Source of the DNA: a bacterium
GTDB lineage: Bacteria; Bacillota; Bacilli; Lactobacillales; Streptococcaceae
Length of the DNA stretch: 64,000 nt
NCBI GenBank assembly: GCA_905221095.1
Contig: CAJNBV010000006.1
Span: 1-64,000, forward strand
Direction: 5' to 3'
A program made the position numbers and the translations under genes. Position 1 is the first letter of the stretch. The number at the start of each line of letters is the position of its first letter. Shown one piece after another: positions 1-9,142 of the stretch. The notes under the pieces are model-generated. The model did no database searches and was not told the origin of the DNA. It worked only from the letters and a program-made list of their open reading frames with translations.

Positions 1-1310
1 TCAGCAAGCGAATCAGCTTCTAAACGTGCTTCAGAGGTAGAATCACAATCAGCTTCAGCAAGCAACTCAGCAAGCGAGTCAGCTTCTAAAGTAACTTCAG
101 AATCAGCATCAACAAGCAATTCAGTAAGTGAATCTGCATCTAAGCAGACATCAGAGTCAGCTTCAGCAAGCAACTCAGTAAGCGAATCTGCATCTAAGCA
201 GACATCAGAGTCAGCTTCAGCAAGTAACTCAGCAAGCGAATCAGCTTCTAAACGTATGTCAGAAGTAGAATCACAATCAGCTTCAGCAAGTAACTCAGCA
301 AGCGAATCAGCTTCTAAACGTATGTCAGAAGTAGAATCACAATCAGCTTCAACAAGCAACTCAGTAAGTGAATCAGCTTCTAAACGTATGTCAGAAGTAG
401 AATCACAATCAGCTTCAACAAGCAACTCAGTAAGTGAATCAGCTTCTAAACGTATGTCAGAAGTAGAATCACAATCAGCTTCAACAAGCAACTCAGTAAG
501 TGAATCAGCTTCTAAACGTATGTCAGAAGTAGAATCACAATCAGCTTCAGCAAGTAACTCAGCAAGCGAATCAGCTTCTAAACGTGCTTCAGAGGTAGAA
601 TCACAATCAGCTTCAGCAAGCAACTCAGCAAGCGAGTCAGCTTCTAAAGTAACTTCAGAGTCAGCTTCAACAAGCAACTCAGTAAGTGAGTCTGCATCTA
701 AGCAGACATCAGAGTCAGCATCAACAAGCAACTCAGTAAGTGAGTCTGCATCTAAGCAAGCTTCAGAATCAGCTTCAACAAGCAACTCAGTAAGCGAATC
801 AGCATCTAAGCAGACATCAGAGTCAGCATCAACAAGCAACTCAGCAAGCGAATCAGCTTCTAAAGTAACTTCAGAATCAGCTTCAACAAGCAACTCAGTA
901 AGCGAATCTGCATCTAAGCAGACATCAGAGTCAGCATCAACAAGCAACTCAGTAAGCGAATCAGCTTCTAAACGTACTTCAGAGGTAGAATCACAATCAG
1001 CTTCAGCAAGCAACTCAGCAAGCGAGTCAGCTTCTAAAGTAACTTCAGAATCAGCTTCAACAAGCAACTCAGTAAGCGAATCTGCATCTAAGCAAGCATC
1101 AGAGTCAGCTTCAACAAGCAACTCAGTAAGTGAATCAGCTTCTAAACGTGCTTCAGAGGTAGAATCACAATCAGCTTCAGCAAGCAACTCAGCAAGTGAG
1201 TCAGCTTCTAAAGTAACTTCAGAATCAGCTTCAACAAGCAACTCAGTAAGTGAATCTGCATCTAAGCAGACATCAGAGTCAGCTTCAACAAGCAATTCAG
1301 TAAGTGAGTC
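1..1310 (+). repeat. Tandem serine-rich coding repeats (54- and 66-nt units), first tract
   Basis: The DNA alternates two in-frame modules: a 54-nt unit encoding 18 residues of [18 protein letters not shown] type, and a 66-nt unit encoding 22 residues with an inserted SEVESQ segment. Variation is mainly A/T and A/V at fixed positions and the junction residues K-Q, K-R or K-V. Units are nearly identical in DNA, which allows slippage or recombination to change repeat number. A shorter second tract of the same units resumes at about 1618-2000. Confidence 0.9.
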
Positions 1311-3348
1311 AGCACATTTAGTAAGTGAGTCAGTGTCAGAATCGATTTCTAAATTGATATCAGAAGGAAATTCTGTAAGTACATCAGTATCAGAATCAGT
1401 TTCTAGACTATTCTCAGAATCACTATCTACAAGTAAATTGCAATCAGAGTCTGTATCTAAGTTCTTCTCAGAATCATTATCAGGAAGCACTTCAAATTCA
1501 ACTTCTGTATCTAAGTTCTTGTCAGAATCAGTCTCACTTTCTACTTCAATTAGTGCAAGTATTTCTGCTTCACCAACATGTTCATGTGCTGATGATTCAA
1601 CAAGTACATCTGTATCTAAGTCAGCATCTAAAGTGACATCAGAGTCAGCTTCAACAAGCAACTCAGTAAGTGAATCTGCATCTAAGCAAGCTTCAGAATC
1701 AGCTTCAGCAAGCAACTCAGCAAGTGAATCTGCATCTAAAGTAACATCAGAGTCAGCATCAACAAGCAACTCAGTAAGCGAATCTGCATCTAAAGTAACA
1801 TCAGAGTCAGCTTCAGCAAGCAACTCAGCAAGTGAGTCAGCGTCTAAAGTAACATCAGAGTCAGCTTCAACAAGCAACTCAGTAAGTGAATCTGCATCTA
1901 AAGTAACATCAGAGTCAGCTTCAGCAAGTAACTCAGCAAGCGAATCAGCTTCTAGAGTAACATCAGAGTCAGCTTCAACAAGCAACTCAGTAAGTGAGTC
2001 AGCATCAACCAGTGCATCAGCCTCAGCAAGTTCTGAGATTGAACACTCAATGCGTGATAAGAACGTGACTGTATCATATGAAACAGCTACAGGAACAATC
2101 CTACATGCTACTGAATTAGTAGTTCCAAAAGAAAGCAAGATTGGAACAGATTATGATGCAACGACACCTGCATTGAAACCTGAACGTATCGAGAAAGATG
2201 GAAAAGTCTATGTTCTTGTTTCTACTAAAGAAGGTTCAGCTCCAGAAAAAGGTAGAGTAAGTGGTGAATCTCAAAATATTACTTATATCTACGAAGAGCT
2301 CGTTAGACCTGAAGTTCCGAACCAAAAATATGGCAATGTCATCGTAGTTTATACTGATGAATCAGGAAACCCAATCTCAGGTATTACTGATAAAGGTGTT
2401 GAGGTATCAAGTACAGTTGTGGATGAGTCAGCTACTCTAGTAAGAAATCCTTATGATACGACTGACAACAAGCCTGAAACTATCACAACGAAAGATGGAA
2501 AAGTCTATAAACTTGTGAAAGTGAAGAAAACAGCTGATGCAGAGAGATCTGATGTGAAAGCTAGAACTTCAGTAATCACTTATGTTTATAAATTACTTGG
2601 TGCAGTTAATGATAAACCTGAAGCTCAAATCGGTGTAGTAGTTGTCAACTATGTAGATGAATTAGGAAATCCAATCTCAGGTAAAGCATCAGATGGTACA
2701 GTAGTGCCAGATATGGTAGTAGATACTGATGCAAGCCTAGTGGGTACACCATACGATACAAGAGATCACAAGCCACAAGTTATCATTACTGATAATGGCG
2801 ATGTGTATGTGTTTGTAAAAGTTTCTGCAACATCAGCTTCAGAAACTGGTCTGGTTCAAGAAGGAGCTGTGTCTGTTGAATATGTTTACCGTAAACTAGA
2901 CGGAAAAGATTCAACATCATCAAGCACATCACCTTCAGAGTCAGCTTCACCAAGCAACTCAATGAGCAAATCAGTTTCTAAAGTAACGTCAGAGTCAACA
3001 AGTACATCTAATTCAGCAAGCACATTGCCTTCTGAATTAGGATCAACAAGTGCGTCAGCTTCAGTAAGTACATCTGTTTCTGAATCTGTATCTGCTTCAA
3101 CAAGCGTATCAGCTTCAGCAAGTGATTCAGTATCAACATCAGCAGATACTTCAGTATCAGCAAGCGTATCGACATCAGCGGATGTATTATCTTCTGAGAC
3201 AACAACAGAATCAGAAGGTAAGTCAAGAAAACAATTGCCAAATACTGGTACAGAAGCTTCTAAATCATCTGTACTTTTAGGAGCTTTGGCAGCTGTGACT
3301 GGTCTAGGTCTGTTTGCGAAACGCCGTAAAAATGATCAAGAAGATTAA
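1..3348 (+). CDS. Serine-rich repeat (SRR) glycoprotein adhesin, LPXTG-anchored, 5' end outside window
   Basis: The frame is open from base 1 to the stop at 3346-3348, so the N-terminus (signal peptide and binding region) lies upstream. Bases 1-2030 encode serine-rich repeats built from 18-residue units ([18 protein letters not shown] type) and 22-residue units carrying an extra SEVESQ segment. Bases 1311-1620 are a less regular serine-rich stretch with a CSC motif at 1579-1587. About 2050-2900 encode three MucBP-like modules of about 90 residues, each with a V.Y.DE.GNPISG-like start and a KDGKVY core. A second serine-rich spacer leads to the sortase motif LPNTG (3235-3249), a hydrophobic segment and a basic tail. 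It is followed by accessory-Sec and glycosyltransferase genes, so it is the expected substrate of that system (PsrP/Fap1/GspB class). The binding specificity cannot be judged without the N-terminus. Confidence 0.93.
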   Translation, partial: SASESASKRASEVESQSASASNSASESASKVTSESASTSNSVSESASKQTSESASASNSVSESASKQTSESASASNSASESASKRMSEVESQSASASNSASESASKRMSEVESQSASTSNSVSESASKRMSEVESQSASTSNSVSESASKRMSEVESQSASTSNSVSESASKRMSEVESQSASASNSASESASKRASEVESQSASASNSASESASKVTSESASTSNSVSESASKQTSESASTSNSVSESASKQASESASTSNSVSESASKQTSESASTSNSASESASKVTSESASTSNSVSESASKQTSESASTSNSVSESASKRTSEVESQSASASNSASESASKVTSESASTSNSVSESASKQASESASTSNSVSESASKRASEVESQSASASNSASESASKVTSESASTSNSVSESASKQTSESASTSNSVSESAHLVSESVSESISKLISEGNSVSTSVSESVSRLFSESLSTSKLQSESVSKFFSESLSGSTSNSTSVSKFLSESVSLSTSISASISASPTCSCADDSTSTSVSKSASKVTSESASTSNSVSESASKQASESASASNSASESASKVTSESASTSNSVSESASKVTSESASASNSASESASKVTSESASTSNSVSESASKVTSESASASNSASESASRVTSESASTSNSVSESASTSASASASSEIEHSMRDKNVTVSYETATGTILHATELVVPKESKIGTDYDATTPALKPERIEKDGKVYVLVSTKEGSAPEKGRVSGESQNITYIYEELVRPEVPNQKYGNVIVVYTDESGNPISGITDKGVEVSSTVVDESATLVRNPYDTTDNKPETITTKDGKVYKLVKVKKTADAERSDVKARTSVITYVYKLLGAVNDKPEAQIGVVVVNYVDELGNPISGKASDGTVVPDMVVDTDASLVGTPYDTRDHKPQVIITDNGDVYVFVKVSATSASETGLVQEGAVSVEYVYRKLDGKDSTSSSTSPSESASPSNSMSKSVSKVTSESTSTSNSASTLPSELGSTSASASVSTSVSESVSASTSVSASASDSVSTSADTSVSASVSTSADVLSSETTTESEGKSRKQLPNTGTEASKSSVLLGALAAVTGLGLFAKRRKNDQED
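1618..2010 (+). repeat. Tandem serine-rich coding repeats, second tract
   Basis: After the irregular serine-rich insert the 54-nt units resume, now mostly joined by K-V-T ([13 protein letters not shown]). This tract is more uniform than the first and ends just before the first MucBP-like module. Confidence 0.85.
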
Positions 3349-3398
3349 TAAGACTACTATCTAAAAAGTTTTCTTATTGATTAAAAATGCTGAAAGAA

Positions 3399-3435
3399 AT
3401 CCCTTGAAAAGTTCAACTTTTCAAGGGGTTTTTAT
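3399..3435 (+). terminator. Rho-independent terminator after the SRR adhesin gene
   Basis: CCCTTGAAAAGTT and its complement AACTTTTCAAGGG form an almost loopless hairpin followed by a T-rich run, about 50 nt after the stop codon. It would separate the adhesin transcript from the glycosyltransferase genes. Confidence 0.85.
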
Positions 3436-3534
3436 TGTATTGTAGGGGAAAATGATGTTATAATTTAAGATAGGAATATTTTTCAACTGTTTTGTAAATT
3501 TACTTTATAGTATCAAAAAATCAAAATGAAGTTT

Positions 3535-3680
3535 ATACTCAATGAAAATCAAAGGGCAAACGAGGAAGCTAGCCACAGGTTCCTCAAAGCATTGCTTTGA
3601 GGTTGCGGATAGAACTGGCAAAGTTAGGTCAAAATACAGTTATACGGCAAGTTGAAGTTGACGTGGTTTGAAGAGTATTA
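3535..3680. repeat. BOX element (degenerate)
   Basis: It begins with ATACTCAATGAAAATCAAAG, continues with the CAAAGCATTGCTTTGAGG palindrome and a TACGGCAAG core, and ends with GTGGTTTGAAGAGTATTA. It matches the two other BOX copies in this window, but the GGCGACGCTGACG core and the second half are eroded. BOX elements are non-coding pneumococcal repeats. Confidence 0.85.
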
Positions 3681-3829
3681 ACTATCTTTCATAAAGAAGA
3701 AGGGTATTAGAATTTAATTGAATTCTAGTATTTTCTATGTTTAATTTTTAAAATTAAACCATCAATTTGATGTTTATTGAGTTTGCAAATTAATAGAAAA
3801 ATAAAAATAAATGGAAATAGGTAAATACA
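3681..3829. other. AT-rich leader before the glycosyltransferase genes with two short palindromes
   Basis: The rest of the gap between the adhesin and the GT genes has no ORF. It contains TAGAATT-N6-AATTCTA (3708-3727) and the nearly loopless palindrome GTTTAATTTT-T-AAAATTAAAC (about 3739-3759). No convincing sigma-70 promoter stands out. The palindromes could be an operator or a weak terminator. Confidence 0.35.
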
Positions 3830-5002
3830 ATGGAAAAATTAACATTTGTTTTAGCTGGTGATTATGGCTATATTCGATATATAGAAGCAACATTAAAGTC
3901 AATTTGCTATCATCATGATCATTGTAAAGTTTATATTTTGAATCAAGATATTCCTCAGGAATGGTTTATCAGTGTTCGTGAAAAAATGGGTCAGAAACAG
4001 AGTGAGTTAGTTGATGTGAAGTTGACAAGTGGCTTGGTCTCAAAGACATGGAAGTTACCTCCGTTTGGGGCTCATATGAACCATATGTCTTTTGCGAGAT
4101 ACTTTATCCCACAATTTGTGGAAGAGGATAAGGTGCTGTATTTGGATAGTGATACGATTGTAACAAGATCATTGAATGAGTTGTTTGAAATCGAACTTGG
4201 TGATAAACTTTTGGCAGCTGCTAAAGTTATTTATGGATTAGAAGATAGATTTAATTCTGGTGTCTTACTAGTTAATAATAAGTTGTGGAAAGAAGAAAAT
4301 ATTCAAGCGACTTTAATCGAAATCACTGATAGGGATCATGAAACATTGCCAGAGTCAGATCAAACTGTCTTTAATCGTGTTGCAGGGGAACGCTATATCG
4401 TATTAGATGATACTTACAATTTCCAAGTGGGTTATGATCGAATTGCAGAGGAGAGACAGCAGTATTTTATTTTAGAAATGTCGACAGACCCACTGCCAGC
4501 TATTATTCATTATCTTTCAGGAGATAAGCCTTGGAATTTAAGATCGTACTCTCGTTTAAGAGAAGTATGGTGGAGATATTCAATGATGGACTGGTCAGAG
4601 ATTGCGAATCATAAAACACCTAGAAAAAAACGTGACATATTTATTATGACAGATAGTCAGTCATTGGAACAGATTGATTATCTAGTTACTCATTTACCAA
4701 ATTTCATGTTTCATATAGCAGCAAATACGTTAATGGGTGATGTTTTGAATTGTTTGAGAAAATATGAGAACGTGAGATTATATCCCGCTATTTTAGATTG
4801 GAATCGCAATCGATTGGTTGATGAGTGTGACATTTATCTAGACATTAACTATGAGGAAAAAAATCAACAAGTAATTGAAACTGCAAAACAAAAAGGAAAA
4901 CCAATCCTAACATTTGATACGGTAGTGAATCCCTATCATGTGGATCAGGTATTCTCTAGTTCAGAACCTCAAAAGATGTGTGATTACATTCTATCTTTAT
5001 AG
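3830..5002 (+). CDS. GT8-family glycosyltransferase with GtfB-like C-terminal module
   Basis: 390 residues. The N-terminal ~260 residues show the GT8 pattern: the metal-binding D-S-D at residues 106-108 (YLDSDTIV), FNSGVLLVN at 141 and the HYLSGDKPW element at 227-235. Residues ~268-390 (starting IFIMTDSQSLEQIDYLV, with YLDINYE further on) resemble the C-terminal part of GtfB in this same locus, not a GT8 domain. It probably adds a hexose (Glc or Gal class donors are usual for GT8) to the growing O-glycan of the SRR adhesin in the cytoplasm. The ribosome site is weak (ATAGG). A second copy of this architecture lies at 7924-9123. Confidence 0.87.
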   Translation: MEKLTFVLAGDYGYIRYIEATLKSICYHHDHCKVYILNQDIPQEWFISVREKMGQKQSELVDVKLTSGLVSKTWKLPPFGAHMNHMSFARYFIPQFVEEDKVLYLDSDTIVTRSLNELFEIELGDKLLAAAKVIYGLEDRFNSGVLLVNNKLWKEENIQATLIEITDRDHETLPESDQTVFNRVAGERYIVLDDTYNFQVGYDRIAEERQQYFILEMSTDPLPAIIHYLSGDKPWNLRSYSRLREVWWRYSMMDWSEIANHKTPRKKRDIFIMTDSQSLEQIDYLVTHLPNFMFHIAANTLMGDVLNCLRKYENVRLYPAILDWNRNRLVDECDIYLDINYEEKNQQVIETAKQKGKPILTFDTVVNPYHVDQVFSSSEPQKMCDYILSL

Positions 5003-5055
5003 GAATTATCATTTTAATCAGTTTATGATTGTGGAGGAATTAAAGGGAGATATAG

Positions 5056-6342
5056 ATGCTTTATCTAACAAAGCAGTATAATCTGGATGAGCAGCAATTT
5101 GTGGAAAATGTACTTTCTTCTGGTATTGGGGTTCATGTTTTAACCATGGAGTATGCAGAACAGACTCAAGACTATATTCATTTTTTACCGATGCTACTTG
5201 CGAAGAAATCATCATTAAATCAATATAAAAGTGAATCATTGATAGCTTTGAAGGTGGCGGTTCCTAAATATTGGGAAATTTGTATGGAAGAGGATCACGC
5301 AACCATATGGGATAAAGATATCCAACGAGGTCTGATTTTCTACCGTCATAAAGAATTATATACAGTAGATAGGGTTGAATGGTGGGATAGTCAGGGAAAA
5401 GTTATAAGCTGCGATTACTATTTAGAAAATGGTTGGCGTTATAAGCAGGAAATAATGGATGAATCAGAAAAGAGTATCTCGGTTCATTATTATGATGCTC
5501 AAAATACTCTATTAATGATTAAAAATGTAGAGCGAGGTTTATTTACTTTATTTAGAGATGAAGTCACCTATATTTATACTGAAGATGAACTATGGCAGGC
5601 CTGTTTAGAGCTTTTTGATTTAGAAAATGAAGTGCTAGTTGTTGGAGATTTAGAAATAGCAACTTATTTAGATAGTCAAAAAATTTCTGCAGTTTATTCT
5701 TCTAAAGAACCGATTCAAATCCAAGAAGTAGAAGACTATCTATCAAGAGTAGATAGACTCTATATTTATCATTATTCAGTATTTGAGACTCTTACTCCAA
5801 ACGATAAAATTCATCATATCAGTCCCTTGTATCCTTCAAAAATGAATGGAAATCACCATCGAGCGCTCATCATGACTCACACACAAGAAATTGAAAAAAT
5901 CGAGGAAGTTATTGATAAGTTGCCGATGGTTGATTTTCATATCGCTGCTCTTACGAATATGGGTCCTAGATTATTGGATCTTGGACTACGTGAAAATGTC
6001 TATTTACATCCAGGAATTAGCCAGGCAGAATATGAAAGTTTGCTAGAACAGTGTAGTTTGTATTTAGACATTAATCATAGTATAGAAATATTGAATGCCG
6101 TGGAAGAATCTTTGGAAAAAGGTTTGCTTTTATTTGCTTTTAAGGAGACTCAGCATAGGAGAGGTTTTATCTGTCCTGAGCATCTAGCTTCAAGTCAAGC
6201 TGCGACTGATTTGATTGATGCTATCAAAAAGGTTGTTGTTTCAGAGGAAATGTATCATTTGGCTTTGCAAAAGCAATGGAAATGGATTCAATCTTCTACT
6301 AAAGAAGATTATAATAGAGCTTTTCGAAAGGTGGAAAATTAA
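5056..6342 (+). CDS. GtfB-like accessory glycosyltransferase subunit (second copy)
   Basis: 428 residues, paralogous to GtfB at 22604. Shared features are a proline/tryptophan segment VPKYWEI near residue 70, a beta-rich middle and the C-terminal LIMTHTQEIEKIEEV...YLDINHS...AVEESLEKGLLLF module. GtfB proteins bind the SRR polypeptide and act as the partner of the catalytic GtfA subunit. This copy is immediately followed by a GtfA-like gene (stop abuts the next start), so the two probably form a second heteromeric complex, with gene order reversed compared with gtfA-gtfB. GGGAGA lies 6 nt before the ATG. Its acceptor (bare Ser/Thr or GlcNAc-Ser) is not predictable. Confidence 0.82.
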   Translation: MLYLTKQYNLDEQQFVENVLSSGIGVHVLTMEYAEQTQDYIHFLPMLLAKKSSLNQYKSESLIALKVAVPKYWEICMEEDHATIWDKDIQRGLIFYRHKELYTVDRVEWWDSQGKVISCDYYLENGWRYKQEIMDESEKSISVHYYDAQNTLLMIKNVERGLFTLFRDEVTYIYTEDELWQACLELFDLENEVLVVGDLEIATYLDSQKISAVYSSKEPIQIQEVEDYLSRVDRLYIYHYSVFETLTPNDKIHHISPLYPSKMNGNHHRALIMTHTQEIEKIEEVIDKLPMVDFHIAALTNMGPRLLDLGLRENVYLHPGISQAEYESLLEQCSLYLDINHSIEILNAVEESLEKGLLLFAFKETQHRRGFICPEHLASSQAATDLIDAIKKVVVSEEMYHLALQKQWKWIQSSTKEDYNRAFRKVEN

Positions 6343-7803
6343 GTGACAGTTTATCTATTCGACTTATTAGTAGGGTACGAACCAAATGGTGTAGATCGTT
6401 CTCAGGCCAATCGTGCTCGGATCTTTAAAAAGACGAATCTAGATGTTCGTTACATATTTTCTGTCATTCCTCCAAGAGAAGATTTTCTTTATTTTCAACA
6501 TATTGGGATTCCTCTAGATAAAATGATGATTGCTCCCTTTTACTTAGCTGGAGAAAAAGGTGTAAAATCAACTATCACTAGTGAAGAGATGATTAGTAGA
6601 CTGAACCTAGAGAATAGTCCGATAATTGAGAGATACCAGCATCAAATCGTTTATCAAATATCTGAAGATCATAAGCTATTTCTGAAATGTGAGGATGGAA
6701 TAGTTTATCAGGTTGATCATTTTTATCAAGATACACTCTATCAGAGAGATCATTATACTTCTCATTTGATATGTAGAGAGTGGTTTGACCAAGGGACTTA
6801 TCAGTGGAGCAAAAGGTGCTTCTATAATTCCGAAAGTGAAGTGGTCTATGAAGGTTTCCAATCGTTAGGAAAAACACGATATCGATTTGGTTCAGAATGG
6901 CTTGAAGGCGAATATGACTTGATGCAATATTTTATCCAATCCTTGTCCCTTTCTTCTGCTGATGTCGTCCTTATGGACAGGGTCTCTAGATTTTCCTTTT
7001 CACAGGCAATTTTAGAATATGCTAATCATGCAAAAATAGGAGTTTTTCTTCATTCTCTTCATCAATATAAAACGGGTGCGATGAATAATGAATATCATTA
7101 TTTATTCCAACATGCGACCTCCTTTGATTTTATGCTTGTTTCAACAGAAGCACAAAAAACAGACTTGGAGAACTATCTAAGAGAGATGGGCTTACCTAGC
7201 TGTCCGATTTGTGTGATACCAGCTGCTAGTATCGAAAGTATCGAGAGCAATGTAGAGACGATGGTTCCTTATTCGGCTATGCTTGCTGCTCGCTTAAACT
7301 ATCGCAAACAAGTCGATATAGCGATTAAGGTAGGAGCGAAGGTCAAAGAGAAAATACCAGAATTTACTTTGGATATCTATGGTCAAGGGGAAGATTATCA
7401 TAAATTGAACCAACTGATTTCAGAGCTAAATGCTGAAGAATATATCAGGTTACGTGGATATCAAAATTTAAAAGAAGAGTATAAAAAACACCAGCTCTAT
7501 CTATCAACTTCTTCTTGGGAAACCTTGGGGCTAACCTTACTTGAAGGGGTGGCTTCTGGTATGGGATTAGTAGGTTTAGATGTTCCCTATGGAGCACCTA
7601 CCTTTATTCATAATGGGAAGAATGGTTATTTAGTTCCCTATTCTGAAGGTCAAGATAGAGAAGAAAGTATTGAAAGAATGACGAAGGCCGTATTGGAGTT
7701 TTTTGATTTGAATCAAAATGAAGTATCGCAGCATTCATATCGAATTGCAACCTCTTATTTGGATGAGGTCATTGCAGAAAAATGGTTAAACTTATTGAAG
7801 TAA
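6343..7803 (+). CDS. GtfA-like glycosyltransferase (second copy), GT-B fold
   Basis: 486 residues, GTG start directly after the preceding TAA, indicating translational coupling. It aligns with GtfA at 21100: an N-terminal MTVYLFDLLVGYEPNGVDRS matching MTIYNINLGIGWASSGVEYA, then a GT4-like C-terminal domain with the catalytic E-x7-E (Glu393 and Glu401, in WETLGLTLLEG) and the nucleotide-site segment NGKNGYLVP. The catalytic motif is intact, so an active transferase is expected. Together with the gene before it, it should form a GtfA/GtfB-type complex acting on the SRR adhesin. The donor sugar is unknown. Confidence 0.83.
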   Translation: MTVYLFDLLVGYEPNGVDRSQANRARIFKKTNLDVRYIFSVIPPREDFLYFQHIGIPLDKMMIAPFYLAGEKGVKSTITSEEMISRLNLENSPIIERYQHQIVYQISEDHKLFLKCEDGIVYQVDHFYQDTLYQRDHYTSHLICREWFDQGTYQWSKRCFYNSESEVVYEGFQSLGKTRYRFGSEWLEGEYDLMQYFIQSLSLSSADVVLMDRVSRFSFSQAILEYANHAKIGVFLHSLHQYKTGAMNNEYHYLFQHATSFDFMLVSTEAQKTDLENYLREMGLPSCPICVIPAASIESIESNVETMVPYSAMLAARLNYRKQVDIAIKVGAKVKEKIPEFTLDIYGQGEDYHKLNQLISELNAEEYIRLRGYQNLKEEYKKHQLYLSTSSWETLGLTLLEGVASGMGLVGLDVPYGAPTFIHNGKNGYLVPYSEGQDREESIERMTKAVLEFFDLNQNEVSQHSYRIATSYLDEVIAEKWLNLLK

Positions 7804-7923
7804 TCTATTTTTTGAACTTTTTAAGCTAAGGTCAGATTACTGTAGACGTATAAATTCAATAATGGGTGCGTTTTAAATATATTTCCATTAATATCATACA
7901 ATAAAAAGAAAGAGATTGTTAAG

Positions 7924-9123
7924 ATGAATAAAAAAGTCGTTGTTCTGGGGGCAGATAGTGGGTATCGTGATAAGATTGAAACAACAATCAAGTCAGTATG
8001 TGCCCATAATCGAAATGTGAAGTTTTATGTATTTAATGATGACATGCCTTCAGAATGGTTTCAATTAATGACAAAACGGTTGGAACCCTTATCTTCAGAA
8101 ATTGTGAATGTGAAAATTAGCAGTCACAGCCTGAAAAACTATCATTTACCGCTTTCTCATTTAAGTTATGCAACGTTCTTTCGTTATTTTATTCCACAAT
8201 TTGTTGAAGAGAATAGGGCTATCTATTTAGATTCAGATGTTATCGTGAGAGGGAGCTTGGATGCTTTGTTTTCAGAAGATTTAAGTGATTTCCCGATGGC
8301 TGCTGTAGAAGATGATCTGACAAGTGATTATTTTAATGCTGGCGTGATGTTGATTGATGTTGATGCTTGGAGAGCAGAAGGAGTCACTGAAAAGTTGTTT
8401 GAACTAACAAATCAATTTCATGAGAGTAGTTTTGGAGATCAAGGTATTTTAAATGTTTTATTTCAGAAACGGTGGAAAAAATTACCTCAAAAATATAATT
8501 TCATGGTAGGTATGGATACTGTCGCAAGAAACTATCAGATTGCTTCATGGTATCAGGATTCTCTAGTTGCGGAGAAAGAAGCTAGAATTATTCATTATAC
8601 TGGCGAAAAACCATGGTATGGTATCAATTTAAACCGCTTTAGAAATGAATGGTGGTTCTATCATGGTTTGGAATGGTCTGATATTGTTATGAGGAAGATG
8701 AATTTTGAAAAAGGTTTGGATTCTCTTATTGATTCCCCTCTCTATCATACAGCCATTTTTACAAATACTTGTCGTATGGAACAGTTAGAGTATCTAATAA
8801 GGGAATTGCCATATGTTCATTTCTCTATTTTAGCTCCAACAGAATTTGCATCTGAAATTGTAGATTTGCAAAGATATTTAAATGTAAGAATCTTTCCAGC
8901 TTATAATCCAATGAATTTGATAAAAGTAGTAGAAGAAATTGATTTTTATTTGGATATTAATTATGAAGCAGAAGTTGATAATATTATAGAAAAAGTCAAC
9001 AATCTTGGGAAACCAATATTGACATTTGATAGTACAGATCATACTGCAGGAAAAGCAAGCTATGTTTGCAAAAAGGACGAACCTGAAAAGATGGTTGAAA
9101 AAATAAGAAGCTTATTTAGTTGA
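7924..9123 (+). CDS. GT8-family glycosyltransferase with GtfB-like C-terminal module (second copy)
   Basis: 399 residues. The GT8 core has D-S-D at residues 103-105 (YLDSDVIV), FNAGVMLID and HYTGEKPW. From about residue 275 it carries the same C-terminal module as the protein at 3830 (TAIFTNTCRMEQLEYL, FYLDINYEAE, LGKPILTFDS). It is clearly paralogous to that gene but well diverged, so a different linkage or acceptor is likely. It probably acts as a glycan-extending enzyme for the SRR adhesin. A 120-nt non-coding gap without obvious features separates it from the GtfA-like gene upstream. Confidence 0.87.
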   Translation: MNKKVVVLGADSGYRDKIETTIKSVCAHNRNVKFYVFNDDMPSEWFQLMTKRLEPLSSEIVNVKISSHSLKNYHLPLSHLSYATFFRYFIPQFVEENRAIYLDSDVIVRGSLDALFSEDLSDFPMAAVEDDLTSDYFNAGVMLIDVDAWRAEGVTEKLFELTNQFHESSFGDQGILNVLFQKRWKKLPQKYNFMVGMDTVARNYQIASWYQDSLVAEKEARIIHYTGEKPWYGINLNRFRNEWWFYHGLEWSDIVMRKMNFEKGLDSLIDSPLYHTAIFTNTCRMEQLEYLIRELPYVHFSILAPTEFASEIVDLQRYLNVRIFPAYNPMNLIKVVEEIDFYLDINYEAEVDNIIEKVNNLGKPILTFDSTDHTAGKASYVCKKDEPEKMVEKIRSLFS

Positions 9124-9142
9124 TAAGTATTAGGAAGATAAC

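Noticed and set aside
1..2010. Dense short repeats resembling a CRISPR array
   Set aside because: Repeats are in frame, multiples of three, directly adjoining without unique spacers, and encode serine-rich protein.
3008..3241. Minus-strand Leu/Ile-rich frame in the adhesin gene
   Set aside because: Antisense of serine-rich coding sequence; no supporting start signals.
3737..3760. GTTTAATTTT palindrome before the first GT8 gene as a terminator
   Set aside because: Purely A/T stem with no loop and no clear T run; too weak to call as a terminator.
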